61,034 bases of DNA from CAVQJU01 sp963729215 (GTDB lineage: Bacteria; Acidobacteriota; Vicinamibacteria; Vicinamibacterales; CAVVIG01): assembly GCA_963729215.1 (NCBI GenBank), contig CAVSND010000026.1:1-61034 (forward strand). The letters run 5' to 3'. The notes under the pieces were generated by a model, which saw only the letters and a list, made by a program, of their open reading frames with translations, did no database searches and had not been told where the DNA came from. The translations under genes were made by a program, and so were the position numbers. This document shows, in pieces, positions 8,963-17,304 of this stretch. Position 1 is the first letter of the stretch, and every line of letters starts with the position of its first letter.

Positions 8963-9068
8963 CGATCCGCACAACGCGTTTTGAGAATCAGCGCGAGGCC
9001 TGCCGGCGTTCGCCGACACCGGGCGCACGTTTCCGGCGCCGGCGAACGTCGAGACCAGGCTTGAGCGG

Positions 9069-9596
9069 TCAGTCCGGACAGTTGGCCGGTGCGTCGGCGT
9101 CGATGCGCCGGGTGGCGCCAGCCGGAATCAACTGGACGGCATAGCCGGTCGCCACCTGGCTCGTCTCGTTGCGGATCATGTGCACGTGGTCCCCACCCTC
9201 ATCGACGAACGTCGCCGGAGCCTGGTACACGTGCGGCCGGCAGTAGACGGTCGCCGCTCTCGTAGTCGGTCACGGTCCCACTCGTGATGATGATCAGGCT
9301 GTGCCCCGGGTGGCTGTGCCAGCCGGTCGTGTGCGCCAGGCTGCCAGGTGTTGCTCTGGATGTAGAGGTCGGAGTCGCCCTTGGTTTTCTGCCACGACAG
9401 CCAGACGTCGCTGCGGTGAAACGTCTTCCAGAAGTCGGGCGGGACGACATGATTGAACACGTCGATATCGCCAAAGGTGCCCATGACGACGGTCTGGCCG
9501 ACGAACCCGACGGCCGGGGTCGCCTGCACGCCTCGGCTGGACAAGGCGGCGATCGACGAGTGCGGCGGCGGCGACTGCTCTGAATGCTGGTTTCAT
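9069..9596 (-). pseudogene. Secreted cupin-like protein, frameshifted
   Basis: ATG 9596 opens a signal sequence MKPAFRAVAAAALV. The frame then changes near 9550 to SSRGVQATPAVGFVGQTVVM and GDIDVFNHVVPPDFW. It changes again near 9335 to the cupin core, TTGWHSHPGHSLIIITSGTV. A further change near 9240 leads to FVDEGGDHVHMIRNET and the closing IPAGATRRIDADAPANCPD, ending at TGA 9069-9071. HSHPGH and HVHMIRNE supply the typical cupin metal histidines. At least three frame changes are present. The intact version would be a periplasmic single-domain cupin of about 175 residues. Confidence 0.65.
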
Positions 9597-9720
9597 CTGA
9601 CCCTCCTGCGTCCCCTGAAGAGACGATTGGAGACGTGCGGTCACAGTGCGCGATGCGGCGGCGCCGTTCAAACAGCAAAGCGCGGATCGGCGCGCCCGCC
9701 GCCCAATACCGCTCTTTGCC

Positions 9721-9738
9721 GCCCGCTCTAACGCGGGC
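9721..9738. repeat. Intergenic hairpin repeat
   Basis: GCCCGC-TCTAAC-GCGGGC is a 6-bp perfect stem with a 6-nt loop followed by TACAA. Its architecture (GC-rich stem, CTAA-type loop, TAC after the stem) resembles the larger hairpins at 21500 and 43771. It lies 44 nt before the start of the HTH-PD40 gene, so a regulatory effect on that gene is possible. Confidence 0.45.
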
Positions 9739-9781
9739 TACAATCCGGGGACACCGCCGATCCGTGGAGTACCGGGCCACG

Positions 9782-11828
9782 ATGGTCACACCCCCCAACG
9801 AACCACCGCCCGTGCCGCCGGCCGAAAGCCGGCTGGATTCCTGGAAGGAAATCGCCGCATACCTCCAGCGCGATGTGACGACGGTTCAACGCTGGGAGAA
9901 GCGCGAGGCGATGCCGGTGCACCGGCACCTCCACGACAAGATCGGGTCGGTGTACGCGTTTCGCGCCGAATTGGATGCGTGGGTGCGCGGGCGGAGCCTT
10001 CGCATGGAGCAAGGCATCGTCGGCGCTGATGCATCCGGCGCCCTGGTGCCGGAGCGTGTCTTCCTCGGCATGCGTCCCCGATCATGGGCGACCGGTCGGG
10101 CTGACGCTGCTGGCGGCTGCCGCGCTGGTGGCGGGTGGCGGCTTTTGGCTTACCCGTACAGAGGTGTTGTGGAAGAGCCCGGTGGCGGATGCACGAGTTG
10201 AATCGGTCACGGACTTCGATGGCCTGGAGTCGGCCGGCGCGATTTCTTCCGACGGCAGCCTCGCCGCGTTTCTCTCGGATCGCGATGGGAAGACGGACGT
10301 GTGGGTCACGCGCATCGGGTCAAACGAATTTCACAACCTGACGCACGGCGCCGCCCCGGAACTGGTCAACCCCTCGGTCCGGACGCTGGGATTCACTCCG
10401 GACGGCTCGTCGGTGACGTATTGGGCTCGCAGGCCGGGGGAAAAGAGGCGCCGCGGACATCGGCATCTGGTCCGTTCCGATCCTCGGCGGACCGTCGACG
10501 CCCTATCTCAACGGCGCGGCGGAGCTCGACTGGTCGCGAGACGGATCCCGACTCGTCTACCACACGACGGGCCCGGGCGATCCGATGTTCGAGACGAAGG
10601 ATTCGCGACGCCTCCCGGGCACGGCGCTCTTCACCGCGCCATCCGGGCTGCATGCCCATTTTCCGCTCTGGTCGGCAGACGCCAGCGATCTACTTCGTGC
10701 AGGGCGCGCTCCCGGACAAACTGGATATCTGGCGGCTGAAGCCGGAGGGGGCGCGGCGGAACGTATCACGACCACAACAGCCGGGTGAGTCATCCAGTTT
10801 TGCTGAACCAGAGAACCCTGGCCTACCTGGCGACCGATCCTGACGGATCCGGTCCGTGGCTGTACAGCATCGATGTCGAAAGGCGTCTCCCCCATCGACT
10901 GATTCCCGGGATCGATCCCTACTCGTCCGTGTCGGCGAGCGCGACAGGAGATCGAATGCTCCTGACGGTGACGCGGCCGAAGTGTACGCTCTGGCGTCTG
11001 CCGCTCGGCGACGGTTCCGAGCAAGGTGCCAGTCCCACGAAGATTACACTTCCCAGCGCGACCGCCTTCTCGCCGCGGTTCGGGCCTGACTATCTTCTAT
11101 ATGTCTCGTCCGCCGGAGGGCGCGACAGCGTCTGGAAGCTGAAGGGCGAGTCCGCGAGCGAGGTCTGGAGCGGCGTGGGCGCGAAACTGATCGGGGCGCC
11201 GGCGATTTCGAGGGACGGCCATCGGATCGCGGTTTCGGCCAGCGTCAACGGGCAGTCGACCCTCTACGTGATGCAGCCTGATGGCTCGGACGCTCGCGCG
11301 GTCGCGCATCCACTGGCCCTGCTGGGCACGCCGGCCTGGACCGCCGACGGGCGTTCGATCACGTCCGCGGCCGACGATCACGGCACACCGCGCATTTTCA
11401 ACCTGCCGCTCGACGGCTCGAAGCCGACGCGATTGATTCCGGAATATTCGACAGACCCAGCCTGGTCGCCCGACGGCACGGAAATCGTCTATTCGGGCCC
11501 CGACATCGGCACCACGTTTTCCGTCAAGGCGGCCGCCTTCGATGCGTCGGCGAAACCATTCAGGCCCCTGACGCTGGCGCGCGGCGCACGCCACCTCGTG
11601 CCCTTTCCGGGCAACCGCCAGGCCTGGGTGATCCTGCGCGGCGAAATCCGGCACAAGAATCTCTGGCTGGTTGATCCTGAAACCGGACAGCAGCAGCCGC
11701 TGGCGGCTTTCGGCAACGGCTTCGACGTCAGCGATTTCGACATCTCGCGCGACGGGCGCGAGATCGTGCTGGAACGGACGGAAGAAGACTCGAACATCGT
11801 TCTGCTGGATCTCCGAAGCCGCCGATAG
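9782..11828 (+). pseudogene. HTH-PD40 beta-propeller protein, frameshifted
   Basis: ATG 9782 begins a protein with an AlpA/MerR-like DNA-binding domain (RLDSWKEIAAYLQRDVTT, QRWEKREAMPVHRHLHDK, VYAFRAELDAW). A transmembrane segment follows in another frame (LTLLAAAALVAGGGFWL, near 10105), then PD40/TolB-type propeller blades. Frame changes lie near 10050, 10440, 10680 and 10780. From about 10785 to 11828 the propeller reads intact (SPRFGPDYLLYVSSAGG, WSPDGTEIVYSGPD, DVSDFDISRDGREIVLERT). The design (cytosolic HTH, one membrane span, external propeller) is common in Acidobacteriota and suggests a one-component membrane-bound regulator sensing a periplasmic ligand. That role is inferred. Confidence 0.75.
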
Positions 11829-11853
11829 CCCGCTCGCACGGGCCTCCCACCAA

Positions 11854-12609
11854 TCAATACTCCTGGCGCGTCGGCCGGAAGAGGATCTCGTTCACATCCA
11901 CGTCCTCGGGCTGACCGAGCGCGTACGCCACCGCGTGGGCAAACGCGTCCGCGGAAATGGCGATGTCGTCGTAGAACTTGCGCATCGCCACGGCGACATC
12001 CGGATCGGTGATGGTGTCCGGCAGCTCGGTGTCCACGGCGCCTGGCGAGATGATGGTGGTGCGGATGCCGTACGGCTTCACCTCCTGCCGCAGGCCTTCG
12101 GAGATCACCCGCACGGCATGCTTCGTCGCCGAGTAGATCGTGCTGCCGGAACGGACCTTGTGGCCGGCGACGGACGAGACGTTGACGAAGTGGCCGGACT
12201 TCTGCCGTGTCATGTGCGGCAGCGCCGCGGCAATGCCGTACAGCACGCCCTTGATATTGACGTCCACCATCCGGTCCCATTCATCGATCTTGAGGCGCTC
12301 GAGCAGCGACTGCGGCATCAGCCCGGCGTTGTTGATCATCACGTCGACGCGCCCGAACGTCTGCACGGCCGTGTCGACCAGCCGGCTCACCTGGTGCCGG
12401 TCGGTGACGTCGGTGGCCATCGCGAGCGCTCTGCCCCCGTGGCTCGTCAAGTCGGCCGCCAACGACTGAAGACGATCGACGCGCCTCGCACCCAGTGCGA
12501 CGCTCGCGCCGAGCGCCGACAGATGCCGGGCCGTCGCCTCGCCCAGCCCGCTGCTCGCGCCCGTGATGACGACGACCTTTCCAGCGATGCTATTGACGTT
12601 ATTGGCCAT
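11854..12609 (-). CDS. SDR-family NAD(P)-dependent oxidoreductase
   Basis: A 251-residue classical short-chain dehydrogenase. Visible motifs: TGASSGLGEATA (TGxxxGxG cofactor loop, residues about 16-27), NNAG (residues about 93-96), the catalytic Ser in NVSSVAG, YxxxK as YSATK, and SPGAVDTEL after the active site. RR after the second strand (GARRVDR) favours NADPH. Its start overlaps the end of the upstream cupin gene by 11 nt, so the pair is one operon. The substrate is unknown. The frame is intact. Confidence 0.9.
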   Translation of the reverse strand: MANNVNSIAGKVVVITGASSGLGEATARHLSALGASVALGARRVDRLQSLAADLTSHGGRALAMATDVTDRHQVSRLVDTAVQTFGRVDVMINNAGLMPQSLLERLKIDEWDRMVDVNIKGVLYGIAAALPHMTRQKSGHFVNVSSVAGHKVRSGSTIYSATKHAVRVISEGLRQEVKPYGIRTTIISPGAVDTELPDTITDPDVAVAMRKFYDDIAISADAFAHAVAYALGQPEDVDVNEILFRPTRQEY

Positions 12610-12994
12610 ATTGTTCGTCGCTCACGTGTTCCATCCAGTCGACCGCCTTTCCATCGAGCCGTTCCTGAACGGCCACGTGTGTCATGGCTGTCGTGGCCGC
12701 CGCGCCGTGCCAATGCTTTTCTCCCGGGGCAAACCAGACCACGTCACCCGGTCGAATCTCCTCGATCGAGCCTCCCCATCGCTGCGCGCGGCCGCAGCCT
12801 GCCGTGACGATCAACGTCTGTCCGAGCGGATGCGTGTGCCAGGCGGTCCGCGCGCCGGGCTCGAATGTCACGCTGGCGCCGACGGCGCGCGCCGGATCGG
12901 GTGCGCTGAAGAGCGGGTCGATGCGTACCGTGCCGGTGAAATACTCGGCGGGTCCTTTGCCGGATGGTTGAGAGCCAGTTCTCTTGATGTCCAT
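12599..12994 (-). CDS. Single-domain cupin protein
   Basis: A 131-residue cupin with the two conserved motifs: GARTAWHTHPLGQTLIVTAG (H-x-H with a downstream Q/E position) and PGDVVWFAPGEKHWHGAA. This spacing and the WHTHP...GEKHWHG pattern match cupins annotated as mandelonitrile-lyase-like or near carboxymuconolactone decarboxylases. No signal peptide. First gene of a two-gene operon with the overlapping SDR gene, which suggests the two act on the same small molecule. It diverges from the membrane-protein gene at 13168. Confidence 0.85.
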   Translation of the reverse strand: MDIKRTGSQPSGKGPAEYFTGTVRIDPLFSAPDPARAVGASVTFEPGARTAWHTHPLGQTLIVTAGCGRAQRWGGSIEEIRPGDVVWFAPGEKHWHGAAATTAMTHVAVQERLDGKAVDWMEHVSDEQYGQ

Positions 12995-13155
12995 GTCGTG
13001 TCCTTCGATGAAGATGCCTCATCAGGACGCAGCCGCGCAACAGACGGGATCTTCGTGGCTCGCCTTGAAGCTCTACGGTAGCAAGCGGTACTTACGCGCG
13101 GAAATTAATCGTGCAACGCCCCGGCGCGTTACACGCTCGACACGAACGGTTCCGA

Positions 13156-13161
13156 TACCAT
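13156..13161 (+). promoter_or_regulatory. -10 box of probable leaderless promoter
   Basis: TACCAT ends exactly 6 nt before ATG 13168, the spacing expected if transcription begins at or within a base of the start codon. No convincing -35 is present and no Shine-Dalgarno sequence precedes the ATG. See the other genes with the same geometry at 17009, 26571 and 54650. Confidence 0.4.
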
Positions 13162-13167
13162 TGTTTT

Positions 13168-15443
13168 ATGCGCGGCCCGTGGGGGCGAGCGGGGCTGTTC
13201 TACAGCGCCCTCACACTAGCAGTCACGTTCCCCCTGATCCTGCACGTCGGCTCGGTTGTCCCGAACGATATCGGCGATCCGCTCCTCAGCACGGCGCTCC
13301 TGTGGTGGAACGCACACGTGTTGCCGCTGACCGAGCGATGGTGGAACGGCTTCGCCTTCTTTCCCGCGACGGGCACGGTCGCGTTCTCGGATCACCGGTT
13401 GGGGGAAGGCCTTCTTGCCTCTCCCGTGCTGTGGCTTGGCTTCAGTCCCACTCGCCGCGTACAACGTCGACCTTCCTGGCGACATTTCCGCTCTGCGCGC
13501 TTTCGGCCCATGCCCTGGCATTCACGCTCACGAAACGCCACGACACCTCTGTTCTCTGCGGTCTGGCGTTCGGATTCAATCCGTATCGCGTCGCGCATGC
13601 CTCGCATCTCGAGCTCCTCGCGGCATTCGGCATGCCGCTGGCCCTTGCGGCCCTCCACCTGTTCCTCAACGATCGCCGGACCAGGTGGATCGCTTTGTTT
13701 GCCGTCGCGCTGGTCGTTCAAGGGCTGAGCTCGAGCTACTACCTGCTGTTTTTCACGGTCCTGCTGGCGCTGTGGATACCGTGGTTCGTCCGCGCGGCAT
13801 AACTGGACGGTGTTCCCGGCGGTCCTGGCCGGCGTCGCATGCGCGGCGGCGGCGCTCAGTCCGCTCGCGATCGGATATTCGCGCATTCACGAGCAGTACG
13901 GACTCGCCCGTTCCCTCGACGAGGTGCTGTTCTACAGCGCGGACGTGACCTCTTTCGCAACGGCGTCCGCCCTGCTGCCGCTGTGGCGGTGGACCAACCA
14001 GCTCAACCCGCTCCCCGAGCAGCAGCTGTTCCCCGGCCTCACGATCTCGCTGCTGGGCGTCATCGGACTGGCGGCGGCCATCTATCGGCATCGCGCCGAT
14101 GATGAACGGTGGCGGCGGATGTCGGCGGTGCTCATGACGATCTCCGCCGTGTACGTGCTCATCGCCCTGACGCTCCCGTGGATCGGCCCGTGGAGCGTGA
14201 CCGCCGCGGGACTTCGGATTGGTGCGACGGACGTCTTCAAACCCATTTCCGTGGCGCTCGCCTTCCTCGTCCTCGGCTGCGCCTTCCGCCCGTGGGCGCG
14301 CGCCGCATGGCGGGAGCGGTCCGCGCTGGCGTTCTATCTCCTGGCTGTCGGCGTTCTGTTTCTCTGCAGCCTGGGTCCCAAACCGAAGTTCCTCGGCGCC
14401 CAGATTCTGTACAAGCCGCCTTACGACTGGTTGATGCAGCTGCCGTTCTTCGCGCACAGCGTCCGTGCGCCAGCCCGTTTCGCGATGCCGGGAATCCTCG
14501 CGCTGTCAGTCGCCGGGGCACTCGCGTTCAACCGGCTCAAACTTGACGTCGTGCCGCGCCGGATTCTGGCCGCTGTCCTGATGGCGGGCATCATCGCGGA
14601 CGGATGGATTGGGCAGCTTCCCCTCCAGGCGCAACCTGACACGTGGCGGTCGCCGAAGGGCTCGCGCTACGGCGCCGTGCTCGAATTGCCACTCGGGGAA
14701 GGGGCGCAGGACTTCCTGGCCATGTATCGAACAACCCAGGATGGGCACTCCACCGTGAACGGGCACAGTGGGTACTTTCCGCTGCACTACTTCGCCCTGC
14801 GCCTCGCGTTCAGCGAGAAGGACTCGTCGGTGTTCGATGCGGTCACGCCGCGGGAGGAACCCTTACTGGTCGTACTGGACAAACACGCGGACGGCGATGG
14901 CCGCTGGAATGCGCTCATCACGAGCGCGCCGCGTGCCGTTCCCGTCGCCTCCGACGAGCACTGGGCCTTCTTCAGCATTCCTCCGAGTCAGGCCAGCACG
15001 CCCTGCGTGGGCAAGGAGCTCGACATCGCCAGCGCAACGGACAGCCATCACTCCATTGACGTCGCGGCATGGAAGGATCACGACCCGAAGACGGCCTGGA
15101 TTTCCAGGAAGCCGCAGCATGCCGGCGACGCGGTCCTCATCGATCTCGGCCGCGAGGCTGCCGCGTGCGGCATTCGGATGTCGATCGCAGATTCGTGGTT
15201 CGTCTATCCGCGCGGGCTCACTGTGGCGACATCGGCCGATGGCCACAGCTGGGCGCACCCGCTTTTACGGGCTCGACGGCCGCCCTGGCCATTCGAGGCA
15301 TACTCGACAACCCGAAAGACATCTGGCTCGACGTGCCGCTGCGCCTCACGGCAGCCGCTCGCTACATCAGGCTGCAACTGGACGCTTCCCACAAATCGTA
15401 TCCGTGGTTCATCCCTGATCTGCAGGTGATCGGCCCGCAATAG
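13168..15443 (+). pseudogene. Polytopic membrane protein with discoidin-like C terminus, frameshifted
   Basis: MRGPWGRAGLFYSALTLAVT opens a large membrane protein of about 757 residues resembling GT-C glycosyltransferase or YfhO-like proteins: an acidic loop motif after the first helix (PNDIGDPLLSTALLWW), then many hydrophobic segments (YYLLFFTVLLALWIPW, LTISLLGVIGLAAAIY, SALAFYLLAVGVLFL). The C-terminal 150 residues look like an F5/8 type C (discoidin) carbohydrate-binding domain (AAWKDHDPKTAWISR, FVYPRGLTVATSADGHSW, ARYIRLQLD). Frame changes lie near 13440, 13800 and 15270. It probably acts in surface glycan or lipid-linked sugar metabolism. The last 35 nt overlap the convergent gene ending at 15409. 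Confidence 0.65.
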
Positions 15444-16119
15444 CCCGCGTGGTCAGGCGCCATCCGGCGTGCGCCAGCGGCGCCGCGATCAGCGCAAGCG
15501 CCGCGCAGAAGCCCGTCCAGTTGAACGACGTCGGCAGCACGGATCTCGTCGCGTCGAGCCCCAGCGGCAGCGAGCGAAGCGCATCGGCCATGAACACATA
15601 CAGCGCGAGGGCGACGCCGATTGCGCATGCGCCCCACAGCGTCCGCGCGAGCGCCTTCGCCGGCGACGTCTCTTCGTACTGCGTCGCGACCGTGCCCCAC
15701 AGAATCATCACCAGGGCGATGCAGACGGGCGCAAATACGGGTCCCCACCACGGCAGCGGCAGCAGGAACAGGATGTCCCAGTCGAACGGCGATCTGGGCC
15801 AGTCGCTGACCACGCGCAGAAACACGTAATAAAAGATGTCCCAGACCCCGAAGGCAATCAACGCGTACGCAAGCCGCTTCCGCCATGTCTGCGCCGCGAG
15901 CATGCCGACGGTGAGGAGCATCAGGAGGGTCGCTCCCTCCCGCACCAGTTCGACGTGTCCCAGGAGTGCTGCGAGCGGCAGCGGCGGATCCTGATACGGC
16001 ACGATGCGATCGGTCATCAAGCGAAGATAGTAGACAGTTGCAGCCTCGACCCAGGCCATCGCGACGGCAAACACCACCACGATGAGCCAGCGTTCGCGCT
16101 CCTGTTTTCGTTGCGTCAT
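15409..16119 (-). CDS. Polytopic membrane protein of unknown function
   Basis: A 236-residue protein with about six hydrophobic helices (LIVVVFAVAMAWVEAATVYYL, GATLLMLLTVGMLAA, ALIAFGVWDIFYYVFL, ILFLLPLPWWGPVFAPVCIA and others). ATG 16119 is chosen because it overlaps the ispH stop as ATGA and follows a GGAG within ispH. The WDIFYYVFL and PFDWDILFLLPLPWWGPV stretches look conserved, but I cannot name the family. Co-translation with ispH is likely. A link to isoprenoid metabolism is only guilt by association. Confidence 0.75.
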   Translation of the reverse strand: MTQRKQERERWLIVVVFAVAMAWVEAATVYYLRLMTDRIVPYQDPPLPLAALLGHVELVREGATLLMLLTVGMLAAQTWRKRLAYALIAFGVWDIFYYVFLRVVSDWPRSPFDWDILFLLPLPWWGPVFAPVCIALVMILWGTVATQYEETSPAKALARTLWGACAIGVALALYVFMADALRSLPLGLDATRSVLPTSFNWTGFCAALALIAAPLAHAGWRLTTRAIAGRSPADQG

Positions 16120-17009
16120 GGGTTCTGCTCTCCGGCGAGCGATGCGCCATCGTCCCACACAGTGGCGAGCTCTCTGATACGCCGCTCCACGCGGTCGACG
16201 ACATGGTCCGGCGTCGACGTGCCGGCGGTGATCCCCACCGATTTCGCGTCCATGAACCAGTCTGCGCGAAGGTCGGCGTCGCTCTGAACATGATGAACGC
16301 GTGAGCCGTAGCGGGCGCAGGTGTTGACCAGCTCACGCGTGTTGTTGCTGTTGGCTCCGCCGACGACGACGATGACGTCGCATTGGCCGGCCAGATCGTC
16401 GGCCGCCTGCTGGCGCTGCTTCGTGGGCTGGCACACCGTGTCGACGAACCGGACTTCTGAGAGGGGAAAGCGTCGTTGAATGAGCGCGACCAGGTGTTGC
16501 ACGCGCTCAATCGATTGCGTGGTCTGCGCCGCGATGCCGAACCGTGGATGCGCCTGCAGCCGCAGCACGTCCTCGTCGTCCCGGACGATGTCGAACGAGT
16601 CGAGATCTTCTGTCAGGCCTCTCACTTCCACGTGGCCGCGCTGGCCGATGATGACCGGGTGATACCCGTCGCGAACGAGCGCGCTGACAGCCGCATGCGC
16701 CACACGCACGAGCGGACAGGTGGCTTCCACCACCTCCAGGCCCTGCGCGCGCGTCGTCTCCACCCGTCGCGCGGACGCACCGTGGGCCGTGATCATCACG
16801 GTGTGCGTCCTGACGTCGGCGAGGTCGTGCGCGACGGCGATGCCCTTCGCCTGCAGCGCGGCTGACACCGTGGCGTTGTGAACGAGATCGCCAAGAATGG
16901 TCAGCGGGCGGGCCTCGCCGTGCGTGAACGCCAGGGCGATCGCGTCGCGGACGCCGAAACACATGCCCAGATGCCGGGCGCGCACGATGTTCACGTTGAG
17001 GCGACCCAT
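16116..17009 (-). CDS. ispH: 4-hydroxy-3-methylbut-2-enyl diphosphate reductase
   Basis: A 297-residue [4Fe-4S] enzyme, the last step of the methylerythritol phosphate pathway, making IPP and DMAPP. The three cluster cysteines are C17 (LGMCFGVRDA), C98 (ATCPLV) and C193 (DTVCQPTKQRQ). Substrate-binding residues include H44 (DLVHN), H76 (TAHGAS) and the GHVEVRG loop with Glu128, and GGANSNNTRELV near residue 218 is a standard IspH motif. ATG 17009 is set by a strong promoter whose -10 ends 6 nt upstream. The stop overlaps the next gene by 4 nt (ATGA). The frame is intact. Confidence 0.95.
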   Translation of the reverse strand: MGRLNVNIVRARHLGMCFGVRDAIALAFTHGEARPLTILGDLVHNATVSAALQAKGIAVAHDLADVRTHTVMITAHGASARRVETTRAQGLEVVEATCPLVRVAHAAVSALVRDGYHPVIIGQRGHVEVRGLTEDLDSFDIVRDDEDVLRLQAHPRFGIAAQTTQSIERVQHLVALIQRRFPLSEVRFVDTVCQPTKQRQQAADDLAGQCDVIVVVGGANSNNTRELVNTCARYGSRVHHVQSDADLRADWFMDAKSVGITAGTSTPDHVVDRVERRIRELATVWDDGASLAGEQNP

Positions 17010-17015
17010 TACTTT

Positions 17016-17044
17016 ATTATACAAAGGTATTTGCGCATCGACAA
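17016..17044 (-). promoter_or_regulatory. ispH promoter, probably leaderless
   Basis: Reading the minus strand, TTGTCG (17044-17039), a 17-nt spacer and TATAAT (17021-17016) form the best sigma-70-like promoter in the window. The -10 is followed by AAAGTA and then ATG at 17009, so transcription should start at the start codon. There is no Shine-Dalgarno sequence between them. Confidence 0.7.
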
Positions 17045-17190
17045 GCCCTTCGGGCGGACGCTCCCCTGTCCCGGGCTGCGGCACGCGCCCTTGCAACGAA
17101 AACGGGCCTTCCTGCACTAGCGATGCGAGGCTGTCCGCCTCACCCGTGGAAATCGGCGTGTTCCCGGACAGCGAAACGAGAGGAAGTTGT

Positions 17191-17274
17191 ATGTCACACG
17201 AATTCTACGTGGCGGGCTGTCTGCTGGTGAGCCTGGCGCTGGTGGTGCTGGCAAGAATTCTCAGCACTGAATAG
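17191..17274 (+). CDS. 27-residue single-span membrane peptide
   Basis: ATG 17191 is preceded by GAGAGGAAG at good spacing, which is better ribosome-binding evidence than most genes here show. The product, MSHEFYVAGCLLVSLALVVL followed by ARILSTE, is one hydrophobic helix with a short charged tail. It ends at TAG 17274, 30 nt before the convergent amidase gene ends. The family is unknown. Small membrane peptides of this kind often associate with larger membrane complexes, but no partner is visible. Confidence 0.5.
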   Translation: MSHEFYVAGCLLVSLALVVLARILSTE

Positions 17275-17304
17275 CCGAGGCGTGCCGTGGCCTGGGTGAG
17301 TTGC

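Noticed and set aside
11828..11843. GCCCG-CTCGCA-CGGGC hairpin between convergent genes as a terminator
   Set aside because: A 5-bp stem without a T-run is too weak to call; it may be coincidental in GC-rich sequence.
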